In this document: piece after piece, positions 46,701-56,800 of the stretch
How the letters are laid out: each line of letters opens with the position of its first letter
Position numbering within the stretch: the stretch's first letter is position 1
DNA from: Acanthosoma haemorrhoidale
Lineage: Eukaryota; Arthropoda; Insecta; Hemiptera; Acanthosomatidae
Direction: 5' to 3'
Assembly: GCA_930367205.1 (NCBI GenBank)
Contig: OV884009.1
Coordinates: 98,291,189 to 98,355,188 of the forward strand
Length of the DNA: 64,000 nt
Notes under the pieces: generated by a model
The model's input: only the letters and a program-made list of their open reading frames with translations
Database searches by the model: none
Told to the model about the DNA's origin: nothing
Program-made: the position numbers and the translations under genes

Positions 46701-48717
46701 TAGCACAAGCAGAAAATAGAAAAGGTGTAACTTGTAGATTAGAGTAAGTCTGACAACAAGCATTTAGGCATCCTTCATTATATAATATACCTTTATCCAC
46801 TAATCAGTTCACCCATCTAGTGGTTTAATATAGCATTGTAAATCATCAACTTTTGTATAACAGAACTCATCTAACTGTATTATATCTGAGTTATAAATTT
46901 TTGTAATTATTTCAACAAACATATCCATAGAGTTTTTACATCTAAATGTAGATTATAATTTTTACAAATACATTACATTATTTCCTCACACTGCATTACT
47001 ACTGACAGTAGATAATCATATTAAAATATTTATTATTATCTGATGTAGGAAGCTGCTATGGCAAAGTTGGCAGCTTCAGAAACTGCTACGTTTGTTTCAC
47101 ATCAGTGCATTCAAGTTAGTATTATTTATTATTAGTATTATTATTATACTTATTGGCTTATAGAATATATTGAGGAAAAAATCTCTCTTTATTTAAATAA
47201 AGGAGTGGTGAAGGACAGATAGGACAAAGCTCTCTGAGCCAGATTAATCATGTTTCAACTGGTTCCTTTTGTATCTTGGAAAGCAAAGGCCTTTCCAGCA
47301 AGGAGATCATGTTCGACTGCGTTCCACAAGGTATTAGAAATGAGTATACTAAAACAAATAGTGTACTAAAATTACTCTCACATTGGATCATGATTCAACA
47401 TGAAGGAAGTTGGATATATATAGGAGAGGGAGAGAGCCCACCATTAGAATTTTGAACCAATATTAGCTGGTGTCGCAAGACTTATTTTGACTTTGACCCC
47501 TCAGGGCTACCATGACTAAATCATTCACATTAAATGTCTTACCAAACTTGACATTTGACTATTATTTTATTTTGGACGATATCAATTTTTGGATTTCTGT
47601 GAATATACTCCAACATAAATGGCAAGAGAGAACATCCCGTAACTGATGACAGCATAGATCTATGCTCAAATAATGTAGACAACAACATTTCCGACCTTAC
47701 TTGATGCGACATGCGACTCAGAATAATTTTTTACGAAAAACTTTTTAAATATTTGAACTCCTCTTTCGGCTAAACCATTTGACTCTGGGTTATACAGTGT
47801 ACATCTCCTTCCTTTGTTGATTTCATTTAGAAACACTGCACCCATTTAGAAATGAGTCAACGACAATCAAGACATTTTTATTTTGAATATAAAAAAATCC
47901 AAATGAACCCATTCCAATGGGTTAGTTGCAAAGTATCTGTGTAGTATCTGTTCTTATCAGCTTAATCTCTGGTACAACTCCCATCGGAGGTCCAGAAGAT
48001 TTATTTTTTCAGTTTAGTATCGTTAAGATTCTTTTGACATTTGTAACATGATCAGACTTTCTTCAACTTCTTTCATTTCAATGATTGAAACAAACTAAAT
48101 GTATTCATCCTTCAAATAATGGGAGTATATAAATTAAATACTAAGTATTTTATAAATCATTATATTTCATTACAACAAATTTGTTGTAGAGACAGCTGAA
48201 CAGCTTATTACCTATTTTGAAGATAAAAATTATGATTATGGAAAAATAATAATTTTAAGAAGTATAAGAGTGGAAGTTATAAAATTCAAATTTGATAGAA
48301 AAAACAAAACAATTTTTAATTGTATCAGAATGTTATTTATCAATTCAACAACTCAAATCCATTTATATCCAATATTTACACAATAAAAATAATATTCAAT
48401 TCATCTAGTCTAAAAACAAATAATTAACATCATCACTCTTGATTATGAATGAAGTCTCCATTGCTGTACATATGAATTTTAATTTAGGAAAAAATATACT
48501 TTAAAACCTGACAACCCATTATATACATATAATTTACTTTTTATAATTTGTTAATTTTTCTATTTTTACTTAGATTTTAGGTGGTATGGGATATGTTAGT
48601 GATATGCCAGCTGAAAGGCATTACCGTGATGCAAGAATTACTGAAATCTATGAAGGAACTTCTGAGATTCAAAGACTTGTCATCTCTGCTAATGTTTTAA
48701 AAGAATATGGATTTTAA
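28558..48717 (+). CDS. ACADS: Short-chain specific acyl-CoA dehydrogenase, mitochondrial (nine exons)
   Basis: Mitochondrial matrix flavoenzyme that catalyses the first step of beta-oxidation of short-chain acyl-CoAs such as butyryl-CoA, passing electrons to ETF. Exons: 28558-28724, 32433-32542, 39271-39422, 42562-42750, 43264-43407, 44231-44358, 45979-46074, 47049-47114 and 48574-48717. All have AG acceptors and GT donors and compatible phases. They encode about 398 residues, close to the family's ~410. Diagnostic stretches in order are [100 protein letters not shown] and [20 protein letters not shown] followed by [15 protein letters not shown]. The Glu of IYEGTSEIQ is the catalytic base. 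No frameshift or missing core segment is seen, so the gene looks functional. Medium-chain and branched-chain paralogues fit less well. Confidence 0.95.
29313..30200 (-). mobile_element. Internally deleted mariner transposon
   Basis: An 888-bp mariner in the first large ACADS intron, flanked by TA dinucleotides at 29311-29312 and 30201-30202. The terminal inverted repeats are GGTTGGCCAAAAAGTCTGTT on the left and, reversed, GGTTGGCAAAAAAGTCCGTT on the right. A full mariner of this type is about 1.3 kb. The middle of the transposase, with the first catalytic Asp, is gone, so this copy could only move with help. It lies antisense to ACADS. Confidence 0.93.
29385..30024 (-). pseudogene. Mariner transposase, N- and C-terminal parts joined by a deletion
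   Basis: The N-terminal part (from about 30024) is the paired helix-turn-helix DNA-binding domain: [20 protein letters not shown] then [14 protein letters not shown], followed by an in-frame stop and a DAPRSGRP remnant. About 135 residues are then missing. The frame resumes in the catalytic domain with the second and third aspartates: [11 protein letters not shown] and [16 protein letters not shown]. Counting gives 34 residues between those two Asp, the mariner D34D spacing. The first catalytic Asp lies in the deleted part. Non-functional. Confidence 0.92.
30210..31260. other. Intron sequence without a recognised element
   Basis: Within the first large ACADS intron. AT-rich, with no coding frame or repeat that I can assign. 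Confidence 0.35.
31366..31870 (-). mobile_element. Inverted copy of the LTR-like repeat, in an ACADS intron
   Basis: Reverse complement of the core at 6936-7446: the CT-rich run, GATTTTCTGCCTTTGTCTCG, CGCGGACGACGG, GTCATTCCAAGACCACATAA and CGCCGACTAGG blocks occur in the same order. The sequence beyond the core differs from the 6.9-kb copy on both sides. The open frame at 31598-31846 is a shadow of the repeat. It is antisense to ACADS. Confidence 0.7.
32433..32542 (+). CDS. ACADS: ACADS exon: N-terminal domain
   Basis: Acceptor AG at 32431-32432, donor GTAAGT after 32542. It encodes [20 protein letters not shown] and [13 protein letters not shown], typical of acyl-CoA dehydrogenases, and leaves two bases of an Arg codon. 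Confidence 0.95.
32580..33820. other. Intron sequence, repeat-like but unassigned
   Basis: This contains long A and T runs (for example 33640-33657) and a short open frame at 32764-33000 without recognisable content. I assign no element. Confidence 0.35.
33830..35620 (+). pseudogene. Decayed ORF of an uncharacterised repeat-associated protein family
   Basis: Several + strand frames broken by stops and shifts appear to be one long reading. From left to right: a [16 protein letters not shown] block (about 34000-34050), open pieces at 34294-34500 and 34519-34791, [20 protein letters not shown] (about 35000-35065), and [17 protein letters not shown] with [18 protein letters not shown] (35252-35500). 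I recall a family of predicted proteins from repeat-rich animal genomes with 'GRPxKxF..xSxRxKR', 'IVDKPKxGFGxxxDGNT' and 'PIGQLSEEAxEARNKD' motifs, which this matches. Its biochemical role is unknown to me. It is dead here. Confidence 0.5.
35738..38044 (-). mobile_element. 2.3-kb DNA-transposon-like element with terminal inverted repeats
   Basis: The left end AGATTCCCTTACCTTGGACA and the reversed right end AGATTCCCTTATCTTGGACA form terminal inverted repeats about 25 bases long. The core motif TCCAAGGTA (either strand) recurs inside near both ends, at about 35927, 35946, 35961 and 37688, as subterminal transposase sites often do. The interior is AT-rich with a decayed minus-strand coding region. 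The target duplication is not clear, and the superfamily cannot be named from the ends alone. Confidence 0.7.
36350..37500 (-). pseudogene. Decayed coding region inside the TIR element
   Basis: The minus-strand frame at 36490-36705 contains [20 protein letters not shown] then [11 protein letters not shown], and after a shift a FVWP..ED..........LP-type segment. This resembles the C-terminal module of predicted transposon proteins ('VGxxVxVxY....xYxGxV......V..L.......FxWPxxED.......I...LP'). Further upstream on the minus strand (about 37330-37100) a frame with an [13 protein letters not shown] stretch and a 'PPYWD' segment may be its N-terminal part. Many stops. I can only say it is probably the element's own protein. 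Confidence 0.4.
38300..38960 (+). pseudogene. LINE RNase H and C-terminal scrap
   Basis: Frameshifted + strand remains of a non-LTR element. One frame gives [13 protein letters not shown], the next (38368-38619) gives [16 protein letters not shown] and EVRLHWVP, the RNase H Glu and Asp motifs. Further on are [15 protein letters not shown], then a HFLGECEAF and ELDSIKSR segment, as in the C-termini of RNase H-bearing LINEs. It sits in the second large ACADS intron in the sense direction. Confidence 0.65.
39271..39422 (+). CDS. ACADS: ACADS exon: FAD-binding beta domain, first part
   Basis: After TTTTAG at 39270. It encodes [20 protein letters not shown] and [12 protein letters not shown]; the last motif lies at the flavin/acyl site (ACADS signature 1 region). 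It ends one base into a Gly codon before GTAATT. Confidence 0.95.
39830..40480. other. Intron sequence without a recognised element
   Basis: AT-rich, third large ACADS intron, no element assigned. A short (AT)n tract lies at about 40475-40490. Confidence 0.35.
40740..41420 (+). pseudogene. Possible Gypsy gag remnant
   Basis: Frames with stops give an [13 protein letters not shown]...[14 protein letters not shown] segment and then [14 protein letters not shown], reminiscent of the Gag N-terminus of some Gypsy elements. About 350 bases later a Cys/His-containing segment (about 41315-41375) could be a decayed zinc knuckle. No pol follows. Low certainty. Confidence 0.35.
42562..42750 (+). CDS. 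ACADS: ACADS exon: beta domain core
   Basis: It encodes [33 protein letters not shown] and [20 protein letters not shown]. The WITN motif is the conserved flavin-contacting segment. It ends before donor GTGATA. Confidence 0.95.
43264..43407 (+). CDS. ACADS: ACADS exon: beta domain end
   Basis: It encodes [35 protein letters not shown] and [11 protein letters not shown], and ends with one base of the following Asp codon before GTGTGT. Confidence 0.95.
44231..44358 (+). CDS. ACADS: ACADS exon: C-terminal helical domain, first part
   Basis: It encodes [37 protein letters not shown] and LQSIQ. The Arg/Phe of R-x-x-FG contact FAD across the tetramer interface in this family. Donor GTCTGA. Confidence 0.95.
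44560..45950. other. Intron sequence without a recognised element
   Basis: Within the ACADS intron 44359-45978. Overlapping open frames at 44565-44946 have no recognisable domain. Confidence 0.35.
45979..46074 (+). CDS. ACADS: ACADS exon: C-terminal domain
   Basis: It encodes [20 protein letters not shown] and [11 protein letters not shown], exactly 32 codons in phase 0. Donor GTTTGT. Confidence 0.95.
46160..46330 (+). repeat. Possible tRNA-derived SINE in an ACADS intron
   Basis: TGTGGTTAGTACATCC (A-box-like) and AGTTTTGATTCTCAAC (weak B-box-like) are followed by a GGGCTTTATTCTGTGGGG tail segment resembling the tail after the tRNA-like sequence at 4655-4737. Tentative. Confidence 0.3.
47049..47114 (+). 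CDS. ACADS: ACADS exon: C-terminal domain, 22 codons
   Basis: It encodes [20 protein letters not shown] and IQ, in phase 0, between acceptor TGTAG and donor GTTAGT. Confidence 0.95.
47470..48080 (-). pseudogene. Gypsy integrase fragment in the last ACADS intron
   Basis: About 600 bases closely resemble the minus-strand Gypsy integrase segment at 49810-50440. Shared blocks include GACTATTATTTTATTTTGGA and GAACATCCCGTAACTGATGA, and the translated '[12 protein letters not shown]'-type integrase motif is present but broken. It is antisense to ACADS. An internal stretch present in the other copy (about 50150-50250) is missing here. Confidence 0.65.
48574..48717 (+). CDS. ACADS: ACADS last exon with catalytic glutamate
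   Basis: The acceptor is TTTACTTAG ending at 48573. A second AG seven bases later would break the ILGGMGY motif. It encodes [20 protein letters not shown] and [15 protein letters not shown], with the catalytic base Glu in IYEGT (ACADS signature 2), and ends ...KEYGF with stop TAA. Confidence 0.95.
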   Translation: MLGGMGYVSDMPAERHYRDARITEIYEGTSEIQRLVISANVLKEYGF

Positions 48718-48931
48718 AAAAAAGTCTATAAGTTCTGTTATGTAAATGATTTGAAGTAATGTATGTACACAGTATTGTTGATTTTATAATTAATTTATTT
48801 TTATATGAATTCTTCATGTACAATATCTTTAGAAGACTGATTTTTTGAATATAAAACTTATATTAATCAACGAAAAGTGCCTATTCCGAAGACAGTTGTC
48901 TGTTTTTACCATTTATATTGAGGTAGCTTCA

Positions 48932-48937
48932 AATAAA
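48932..48937 (+). promoter_or_regulatory. Likely polyadenylation signal of ACADS
   Basis: AATAAA about 215 bases after the ACADS stop, in AT-rich 3' UTR. Another AATAAA-type site lies near 49127. Which one is used cannot be told. Confidence 0.4.
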
Positions 48938-49139
48938 TTTTTAATAGTTATCTTTTAACAGATTGGATATACTTTTAACTAAGTATTTAATCAAGTCCTG
49001 TCAGTTTATTCTTCCTTTTTTGTATCCTCTTTCCTTGTCTTTTTATTTATGTGAGATGTTTATTACATAACGTTATATCTTTTAATTTATAAAACCTGAG
49101 ACTATGGTGTTATCAATTTGACAGAAATAATAAAGTTTC

Positions 49140-49800
49140 TGCTTAAGGAGTTAGTCAGTTACTAGAATCATGAATGCTCACTGCATTCTAATCTGATGTA
49201 AAAACAGGAGGGTGACAAGACTTGGTATTATATTGGGAAGAGAGGCGGTAAATATAGTAAATGCATTTAACAAGATTGTCACGCTGTAGTTAGCAAATGG
49301 GTACACTTTGGATATTTACAGATACACATGGGTATGGACATCCATGTCCACAACAGTCCCCCCAGAGCTAGCCCCCATGCCCCCACCGCTGGGGTTCCAC
49401 TGCCTTTACAATAGTATTTCTATATATACAACACTCCTTCCCCCTTACATTTTTGATATTTTACTTATTACAACAACCAACTATTCTTTACTTATCTTAT
49501 GTAATTATTTATAACTTATTATTAACACTTTGATTAATGTTTTGAATTTAACTTGTACTACTTTAATCATAGTCACTATGGCTAAAACATCTGGGCAGGC
49601 CTACAGTCCTTCTTTCCCTGGATTGTCTTATGTCAACCTCACTAGTCCTATCTTCTCTGATTTCCAGTGGGTGAAATTTTCCATCTAAATGACTAGTTTG
49701 AATCTGATTATGCATGAACTTTTTAGACTCTATCTGACATGACTTTTACCAAGTATAATACTTTATTTTAATTACTTATTGACTTAATTTTAAACTAACT
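49140..49800. other. Stretch between ACADS and the Gypsy remnants
   Basis: This contains a short C-rich segment near 49358-49395 and otherwise AT-rich sequence. It could be the decayed 3' LTR of the minus-strand Gypsy that follows, but I found no partner copy. Confidence 0.3.
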
Positions 49801-49809
49801 GTAGCTGGT

Positions 49810-51540
49810 GTCCAAGTCTTATTTTGACTTGGACCCCTCAGGACTGTTATGACTAAATCATTCACATTAAACCTCTTACCAAACTTGACATTTGACTATT
49901 ATTTTATTTTGGACAATATCCATTTTTGGATTTCTGGGAATATACTCCAACATAAATGGCATGGGAGAACATCCCGTAACTGATGACAGCATAGATAGAT
50001 CTATGTTCAAATAATGTAAACAACATCATTTCTACGATCTTACTTGATCCAGCATATGATTCAGAATAATTTTTTATCAAATACTTTTTAAATGTTTGAA
50101 CTGCTCTTTCAGCTAAACCATTTGACTCTGGATTATACAGTGTACTATGCAACAGTTTAATCCGACTTGACTGATAATACTTTTTAAACTCTTCGAATTA
50201 ACAAAATTGTTGCTAAAGAGAATCTGGCAAATATCTCATCTTACTGTGCAATGACATCTCTTGCCTTTGTTGATTTCATTTAGAAATGAGTCAAGCACAA
50301 TCAGAAATTTTTATTTTGAAAATAAAAGAAACCCAAATGAACTCGGGCCCATTGCCGAAGGCCAGGACATTCTTAATTTTTATTTATAATTGTTAAGATT
50401 CTTTTGACATTTGTAACATGATGAGGACTTTCTTCTCTGTATCCAAATCCATACCTTTCCACCATACATATGACCTAGCTAACATTTTTGTCCTGACTAT
50501 TCCTTGATGACCCTGATGTATTAAATTTAAAACTTTATTTTTTAATTCTCCCGATATTGCAATTTTGTCCCCATAAAATAAATAACCTTTGTGGACCGAA
50601 AATTCTTGTTCGACATTAAAAAAAAAATTTAATTCAGGGCTTTTCTCAAAGTGCTGACTTAATTTTTTTAATACTTTTGACAAAACTTTATCCAAGTGAG
50701 TAATTTCCACTACCGTGCCATGCAAAATTATAGGAGTGGTATGGAAGAGAAAATTACACTTCTGATCTGGTAAAACGTTTTGACTTGACAGATGTGACAA
50801 CACATCTGCTTGAGGAATGGATGCCCCATTTTTATAGGCTATTTCATAATCATAACTTCACAAAATAATTTCCCACCTTACCAACCTGGACAGGGCCTTA
50901 CCCGGATATTTTTGACTCTGAAATTAACGGTCCACGATCCCTACAAATTACAAAATGACGCCTAAACAGATATTGATGAAATGTTTCTACCCTAAAAGCG
51001 ACTGCTAATCCTTCCTTATGAACCTGACTACAGTTTTTATTGTACAGGATTCTACGTAGGCGATTCAAACTCTATGAGTTGATCCTCCCTATCTATTATA
51101 ACACGACTCAAGACTGCTCCGACCCCGTACTGTGATAAGTCCACAGTCAAATTTAATTGTTTTGCTGGATCATAAAAAAGCAGTAACGACTTTTCCAACA
51201 AGATATTTTTACTTTTTTTTTTATGCTAACTCTCACTGAGCTGACCATTTAAAAGGTTCATCTTTCCTCACTAACTTATACAGTGGTTCTAAAATATCAG
51301 GACACATTTTAATAAAATTTCTATAAAGCAATAACATTGATAAATAAGACTTGTCTTGAGTGGCATTTGTTAATACAGGACAATTAGCAATTATATCTTT
51401 TGACGGTTGTTTGCAAGTCGCAAATATGTGAAAACCCAAAATCTTTAATCCAAACAGACTTTTATCTAGATTAATTTTTACATTACACTGTTCCAGATTT
51501 GTGGACAAGTGAATTGTTGGACACAAACAGTGCAATACTG
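49810..51540 (-). pseudogene. Decayed Gypsy pol (reverse transcriptase to integrase)
   Basis: Minus-strand pieces in pol order. 51233-51535: reverse transcriptase thumb (INLDKSLFGLKILGFHI, then NATQDKSYLSMLLLYRNFIK and LRKDEPFKWSAQ-like end). 50393-50803: RNase H end and integrase zinc-binding domain (GDKIAISGELKNKVLNLIHQ, GHQGIVRTKMLARSYVWWKG). 49904-50152: integrase core with [20 protein letters not shown], which holds the catalytic Glu. Frameshifts and stops separate them. No LTRs were identified. Confidence 0.75.
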
Positions 51541-51929
51541 TTTGGTTTCAAATGCTGAGGATATTTGATCAAAAACGGGAAGGACTTGTTGAGCATGTAA
51601 AATATTAACGATAATATTAGTTTACAGGGAAACCCTAATGACATAATCCTTCCAGGATATAAATAATAATATAGGATATAAAATAAATAGGATAATAATA
51701 ATATAGGCTAGGGTTCCAGTGGGTAGGACTACTTGGATGATAGCCACTCTTCAGAGAACCGCTTAGGAAAAATTAACGCAGAGATCCTCTGACCAACAAA
51801 CCAACTAATAACCATTATGAGAAAACTAGAAACATATTTAGTTCAGGGAATACCGACTCTCGGATAGCTCAGTCCCTTCCAAAGGCTTTCTTAACACACT
51901 TTTAAAGGCCTTCTTAACACATTGGCTTT

Positions 51930-53260
51930 AATTTAATACCAAATAACTCGTCTTCAGATCAATTGACATGGCTAGTGGACTTCATCAGATACACGGATTC
52001 TATTGAGAAATCTGCTTTCTTTATGTCTGACGGAACTTGGGAATATCTAGGAATGCCATTTGGACTTAGAAATTCCGCAAGTATATTTCAACGCTGTGTT
52101 ATATGAACATTGGGTTAGTTAGCGTATGATTATGTAATGGTGTACATGGGTGGTTTATTAATAATTTCCAAAATGTATAAAGAAGCCATACAACTTGACA
52201 GTATTACACATTTTGACTGACGTCGGTTTCTCCCTTAACTTAGCTAACTGTTCAGTATCTTGTAACACCATGATCTGGAGTACTTAGTAGGAAAATTCAC
52301 TATAACTCAAGTACTTGGTGCCGCCCTATTATTCCACTTTTCATTTAGGATAAAGAAAACTTTAGAGACTCAATATTATTATTACCAATGATTTGAGATT
52401 ATGTCTAAATCTGTGCTCCTGAACCTTGGCACACCGTTCATTTGGATACTTAGGACAATTAAGTGGGAAAAAGCGATAGCGGTGAATATTTTTTTGTCTT
52501 TATCGATTCATTTATGAAATATTGTCTTCATTTTCTAACTCATAAAATTGAAGCTGATAATGCGATCGAGGCTATACGATCCTCTATTTCTCTATGACAC
52601 GACCCATCATAAATCAAGGACGATTTTTACATCCCGTGATTTAATGCTCAAATATAACTTCATTTTATTTCCACCGTTCCAGTAGAACTAATGGTCATGT
52701 AGAAAGACGAATGGAAAGGTTGAAAGACATGTTGACCGTAGCTGAAATTAATGGCAATTGTGCATGGCAAGATACAGCCCCAGACATTTAACTTGCTTTT
52801 AATAATACACCCCATCGTTTAACGCAGGTATCACCCATGGAATTAATGTTTAGAAAGGTTTCTAGGCCTCATGAATTAATTTTAGTTGGAGAACATGACA
52901 CTGGGAATTCTCAGGTTAATTTAAAAGAAGTAAGAGCTCTACTGCCTCAGAAAATGATTCATAATGTGGATTATGCAAACAAACAATTTGATTAAAGCAA
53001 TGCAAAAGTTATCCCCTTCTAAATAGGTTATTTAGTTTATCTTAACCAGGAAGAGAGGAACCAATTAAAATTAGACCCCAAGTATAAAGGCCCTGTAAAA
53101 GTTACAATGATATTGCCTCATAATCAATTTGAGTAGCGATCTATCGATGGCAAGCACAGATATAAATTTGCACATGATCGTCGGTGAAAGGTTCCAGATG
53201 CCTGTGAACGTGGACCAAGACTAGATATCAGCGATGATCATGAAAGTCGAATTTAAACCT
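51930..53260 (+). pseudogene. Second decayed Gypsy pol, + strand
   Basis: Opposite in direction to its left neighbour. Reverse transcriptase remains: AFFMSDGTWEYLGMPFGLRN with the following SASIFQRCV, and YVMVYMGGLLIISK, where the catalytic Asp pair of the YMDD-type box is Gly-Gly. From about 52490 comes integrase core (FVFIDSFMKYCLHFLTHKIE), then decayed integrase with frameshifts, ending near 53220 with RKVPDACERGPRLDISDD-like sequence. Dead. Confidence 0.65.
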
Positions 53261-53319
53261 TTACCTCTACACTCTCTCCCCTACCTTAAAAGAGCGTCCT
53301 GGTGCTGCTGTCACGCTTG

Positions 53320-53533
53320 ATGGTTTAGGCTGGTGGGGAAAAATAGCAAGCGGCCAAACGAAATTCTTTTGTTTCACCATGGACGAGAATATTGTCAAAG
53401 TATTTTTCAGGTCTTTGATGATTCGACGAATGTACTCATTGAACTCAGCAGGAGCTGTTTTGACTCCAAAACCAAGCCGCAGTAACCGGTAAGTACCTCT
53501 ATGCGTTTTTATAGTCTAGATGATGCTGCTTTC
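53320..53533 (-). pseudogene. Outer Mag-like Gypsy, reverse transcriptase part left of the nested insertion
   Basis: The minus strand reads a THRGTYRLLRLGFGVKTAPA stretch, EFNEYIRRIIKD and then a frameshifted YFDNILVHG-like active-site segment. This is the continuation of the reverse transcriptase whose first half lies at 57337-57780. The reading is split by the 3.8-kb element between. The 3' part of the outer element beyond about 53320 is missing, where the + strand Gypsy remnant begins. Confidence 0.75.
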
Positions 53534-53538
53534 TTTGG
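53534..53538. repeat. Target-site duplication, left copy (TTTGG)
   Basis: TTTGG directly precedes the LTR at 53539 and is repeated directly after the other LTR at 57332-57336. Five base pairs is a usual target duplication for Gypsy integrases. Confidence 0.85.
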
Positions 53539-53714
53539 TGTGGTGAAAGAAAAACGAATGTTTAACCCTTAAAAAGGTTTTTATTAGCTTAAAACATCAA
53601 CAGTAGAATAGAGTGAATTTACAGATGGTAACAATGTTATGAGTCAGGTTAGACAAGGTAAACAATACAAAGTAGGGAAAGTTTCCCCCACAGGAGTGGG
53701 ATTAAATCACCACA
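53539..53714 (-). repeat. 3' LTR of the nested Gypsy
   Basis: 176 bp. On the minus strand it begins TGTGGTGATTTAATCCC and ends TTTCTTTCACCACA. It contains AATAAA (minus strand, about 53581-53586). It matches 57156-57331 base for base as far as I compared. Confidence 0.93.
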
Positions 53715-53823
53715 TTCACCCTGGGTTTTTGAGGAAACATTTGGCAAAATTTAAAGTACATACAAATACAAAAAACAAAAAGGATTTGAAACATTATTCA
53801 TGGTTTACAACATTTAAGGGTTT

Positions 53824-56800
53824 TTAATTTGTTATATAGTCTTTAAGGTAAGATGGAGCCTTGGACACACGTCGAGGTCTTGAGGGACACACAGGTAATC
53901 CAACTTCAACAGAGGGAGGGCCGTGAACAGATGGAGCGGCAGATGATTCATCTGGAGGTTCCATGCGAGGGGGCTCCAATATTGCATCGGGTTCATCATC
54001 CTTAGGGCAAGGCTGCTCTGGCACTTCAGGAGTTCCTCTAGGTGCCAATTGTCTCAGGGACACGGTTGACTCTGATCCATCCTTCCTGCGAATCTGGGCG
54101 TACTGTGGATTAGCCTCAAGTAATTCCACTTCTTCGACGGGGTCTTCGTATTTACTGAGTCGCACGTTCCTTTTGGCGAGCACAGGACCAGGGGTTAACC
54201 AAGACGGCAAGGTGACTCCATTGGCTGTGCGGCGAGGATGACTGAAAAATCGTTCGTGGGGAGTGGAGTTAGTCGCTGTGCAAAGTAGAGAACGAATGGC
54301 GTGGAGGGATTCCTGTAGGACCCTCTCCCAGTCCTCCGTCCGCAGTCCTTGAGTCTTCAAAGAGAGACAAATGGTTTTCCATAGAGTCCCATTGAGGCGT
54401 TCAATTTGTCCGTTTCCTGCTGGATTATACGGGGTTGTTCTGCTGGTGGCTACACCGTTTGAATGGAGGAAGTCCTTGACTTCTCTAGACATGAAGGAAG
54501 CTCCCCGGTCAGTGTGGACATAGGCTGGCATTCCAAACAAACAGAAGAGGTTTTTGAGACAATCAACCACAGTGGCGGCAGAAACATCATGACAGGCATA
54601 TGCAAAAGGGAACCTGGAATACTCGTCGATGATGGTAAGGAGGTAGAAGTTCCGTGATTTGGAAGGAAGGGGGCCTTTAAAATCTATGTTGATGCGTTCG
54701 AATGAAGAGGTGGCCTTTACTAGGGTTCCAGAAGTTTTCAAGTACCTAGGTTTTACTTCAGCACAGATGGTACAGCTTGAAGTCATCTTCTTGACATACT
54801 CGAGTGAATAGGGAATGTTCTTACATTTGAGCCAATGGTACATACGTGTAATACCAGGATGGCACAACGATTGGTGAAGCTGGAGCAAGTCGGTAGAAAT
54901 GGAAGCATTACAGACACGGGAGAGAGTGTCTGCCTTGGTGTTGTCCTCACCGGGACGGTAAGTTATATCATAAACGAACGGAGCTAGCTCTAGCCGCCAT
55001 CTTGTGATCTTCTCATTTTTCACCTTACTCCCATGCTTTCGGTCGAAAATGAAAGACAGAGCCTCCTGATCAGTTATAAGGCGAAAATGTTTGCCAAGAA
55101 GAAATGCTCTCCAATGTTTCAAGGATTCAACAATTGCCGCAGCCTCTTTTTCAATTGATGGATGACCACTGATTTCGGATTTGCTTAGTGATCGTGAAAA
55201 AAACGCAACCGGCCGTCCATCTTGACTAAGGGTAGCTGCCAGTGCAAACTTAGAGGCATCGGTTTCCACTATAAGCGGGCGAGATTCATCAATGGTTGTG
55301 ACGACCGAGTTGGCAATATCCTTTTTTAGCTTTTCGAAAGCAGAGGCAGCCGATGGATTCAGCGGAAATGTTTTGGCATCAATCAAGGCCCGGATTTTAT
55401 CTGAAAATTTCGGTAACCACTTCGAGTAATGAGCAAAGAAACCAAGAGCTCTCTTCAGTGATTCGGAGTTATGTGGCAGTGGCATATTCAACAACGGGGC
55501 AAGCCGTGCAGGGTCTGGCTTGATAGAATGGAATGAAACGAGATGTCCCAGAAGTTTTACGCTTGCAAGATGAAATTTACTCTTCTCCTTGTTGATTTCG
55601 ATGCCGAGTTTATCGAGTGTCAACATAAGTTTGTTTAGATTCAGGTCATGGTCAGCCTTATCCATTCCACACACAGTGATGTCATCGAGGTATGAATAAA
55701 CTCCAGTGAGGTTTTCGGCGGTTATTATTTGGTCTATTGCGCGTTGGAAGCAGGCTACTCCATTAGTCACGCCAAAGGGTATGCGTGTGAACTGATAAAG
55801 CTTACCCATTGCTTCAAAACCAGTATATTTCTTCTCATCTTCACATATTGGGATCTGATGATACGCCCGCTGTAAGTCCACGACACTGTAATGCTTGTAA
55901 TTAGCAACTTTTCTGACAAGTTGGTCAACATTTGGCAAGGGGTAGGCATCAAGTAGTGTATACCTATTTATCGTTTGAGAATAGTCCATCACAAGTCTCT
56001 TCTTTCCATTGTTATTTACAATCAATACCTGAGCTCTCCATGGTGAATTGCAGGGCTCAATCACTCCTTCGGAAAGCAACCGAGTGATTTCTGTCTTGAT
56101 AAACTGAGTGTCTTCGTCACAGTATTGGCGGGACCTTGTGGCAATTGGATGACAGTTAGGAGAGAGATGGTCAAAAAGACGTACAGGGCCAATCTTAGCT
56201 ACAGCATACGAACAGATTGTGAGAGGTGCCTTGTCTCCACCAAATTTTAGCAGAATATTTGAGTGTGCTCTGAGTATATCGTGTCCGATGAGAACATCGG
56301 AACAGAGTTCTTTCAAAACAGTCAACTTACATTTAGTGTAAGTGTGTTCAGCAATTTCTAGCTTTACGAGAATAAAACCCTCAACTTCGGTCCATAACGA
56401 CGTGGATGCCATCGATACTCGTCCTGCATCAGGCATAACTTGAATGTTGTGTTCACGGACAAAGTCAAGGCTGACGAAGCTACTAGAACTCCCAGTGTCC
56501 ACGAGGCAGTTACAGGGGATTCCATTCACAAGAGCAGGGGTAACAGCATGGCTTAACTGAGGTAAAAACCTATCATTCAGTGATGCTAAAATAGCTGCAG
56601 ATACAGGTTTGGTTTTCTGAGCGTTTTTCTTAGCTTTCCGACATACACGGGCATAGTGGCCCTTGATTTTGCAATTGGCACACTCTGATTCAAGAGCGGG
56701 GCAAGCTGAGCGCGGATGGCGGCTAAATCCACAAAAGAAACAATGGCTGCCCTTCTTCTGACCCGTTCCAGCACAAAGATCGTTCAGATCATCTGATTTG

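Noticed and set aside
53963..54657. + strand ORFs within the nested Gypsy
   Set aside because: They are antisense shadows of the intact gag-pol frame.
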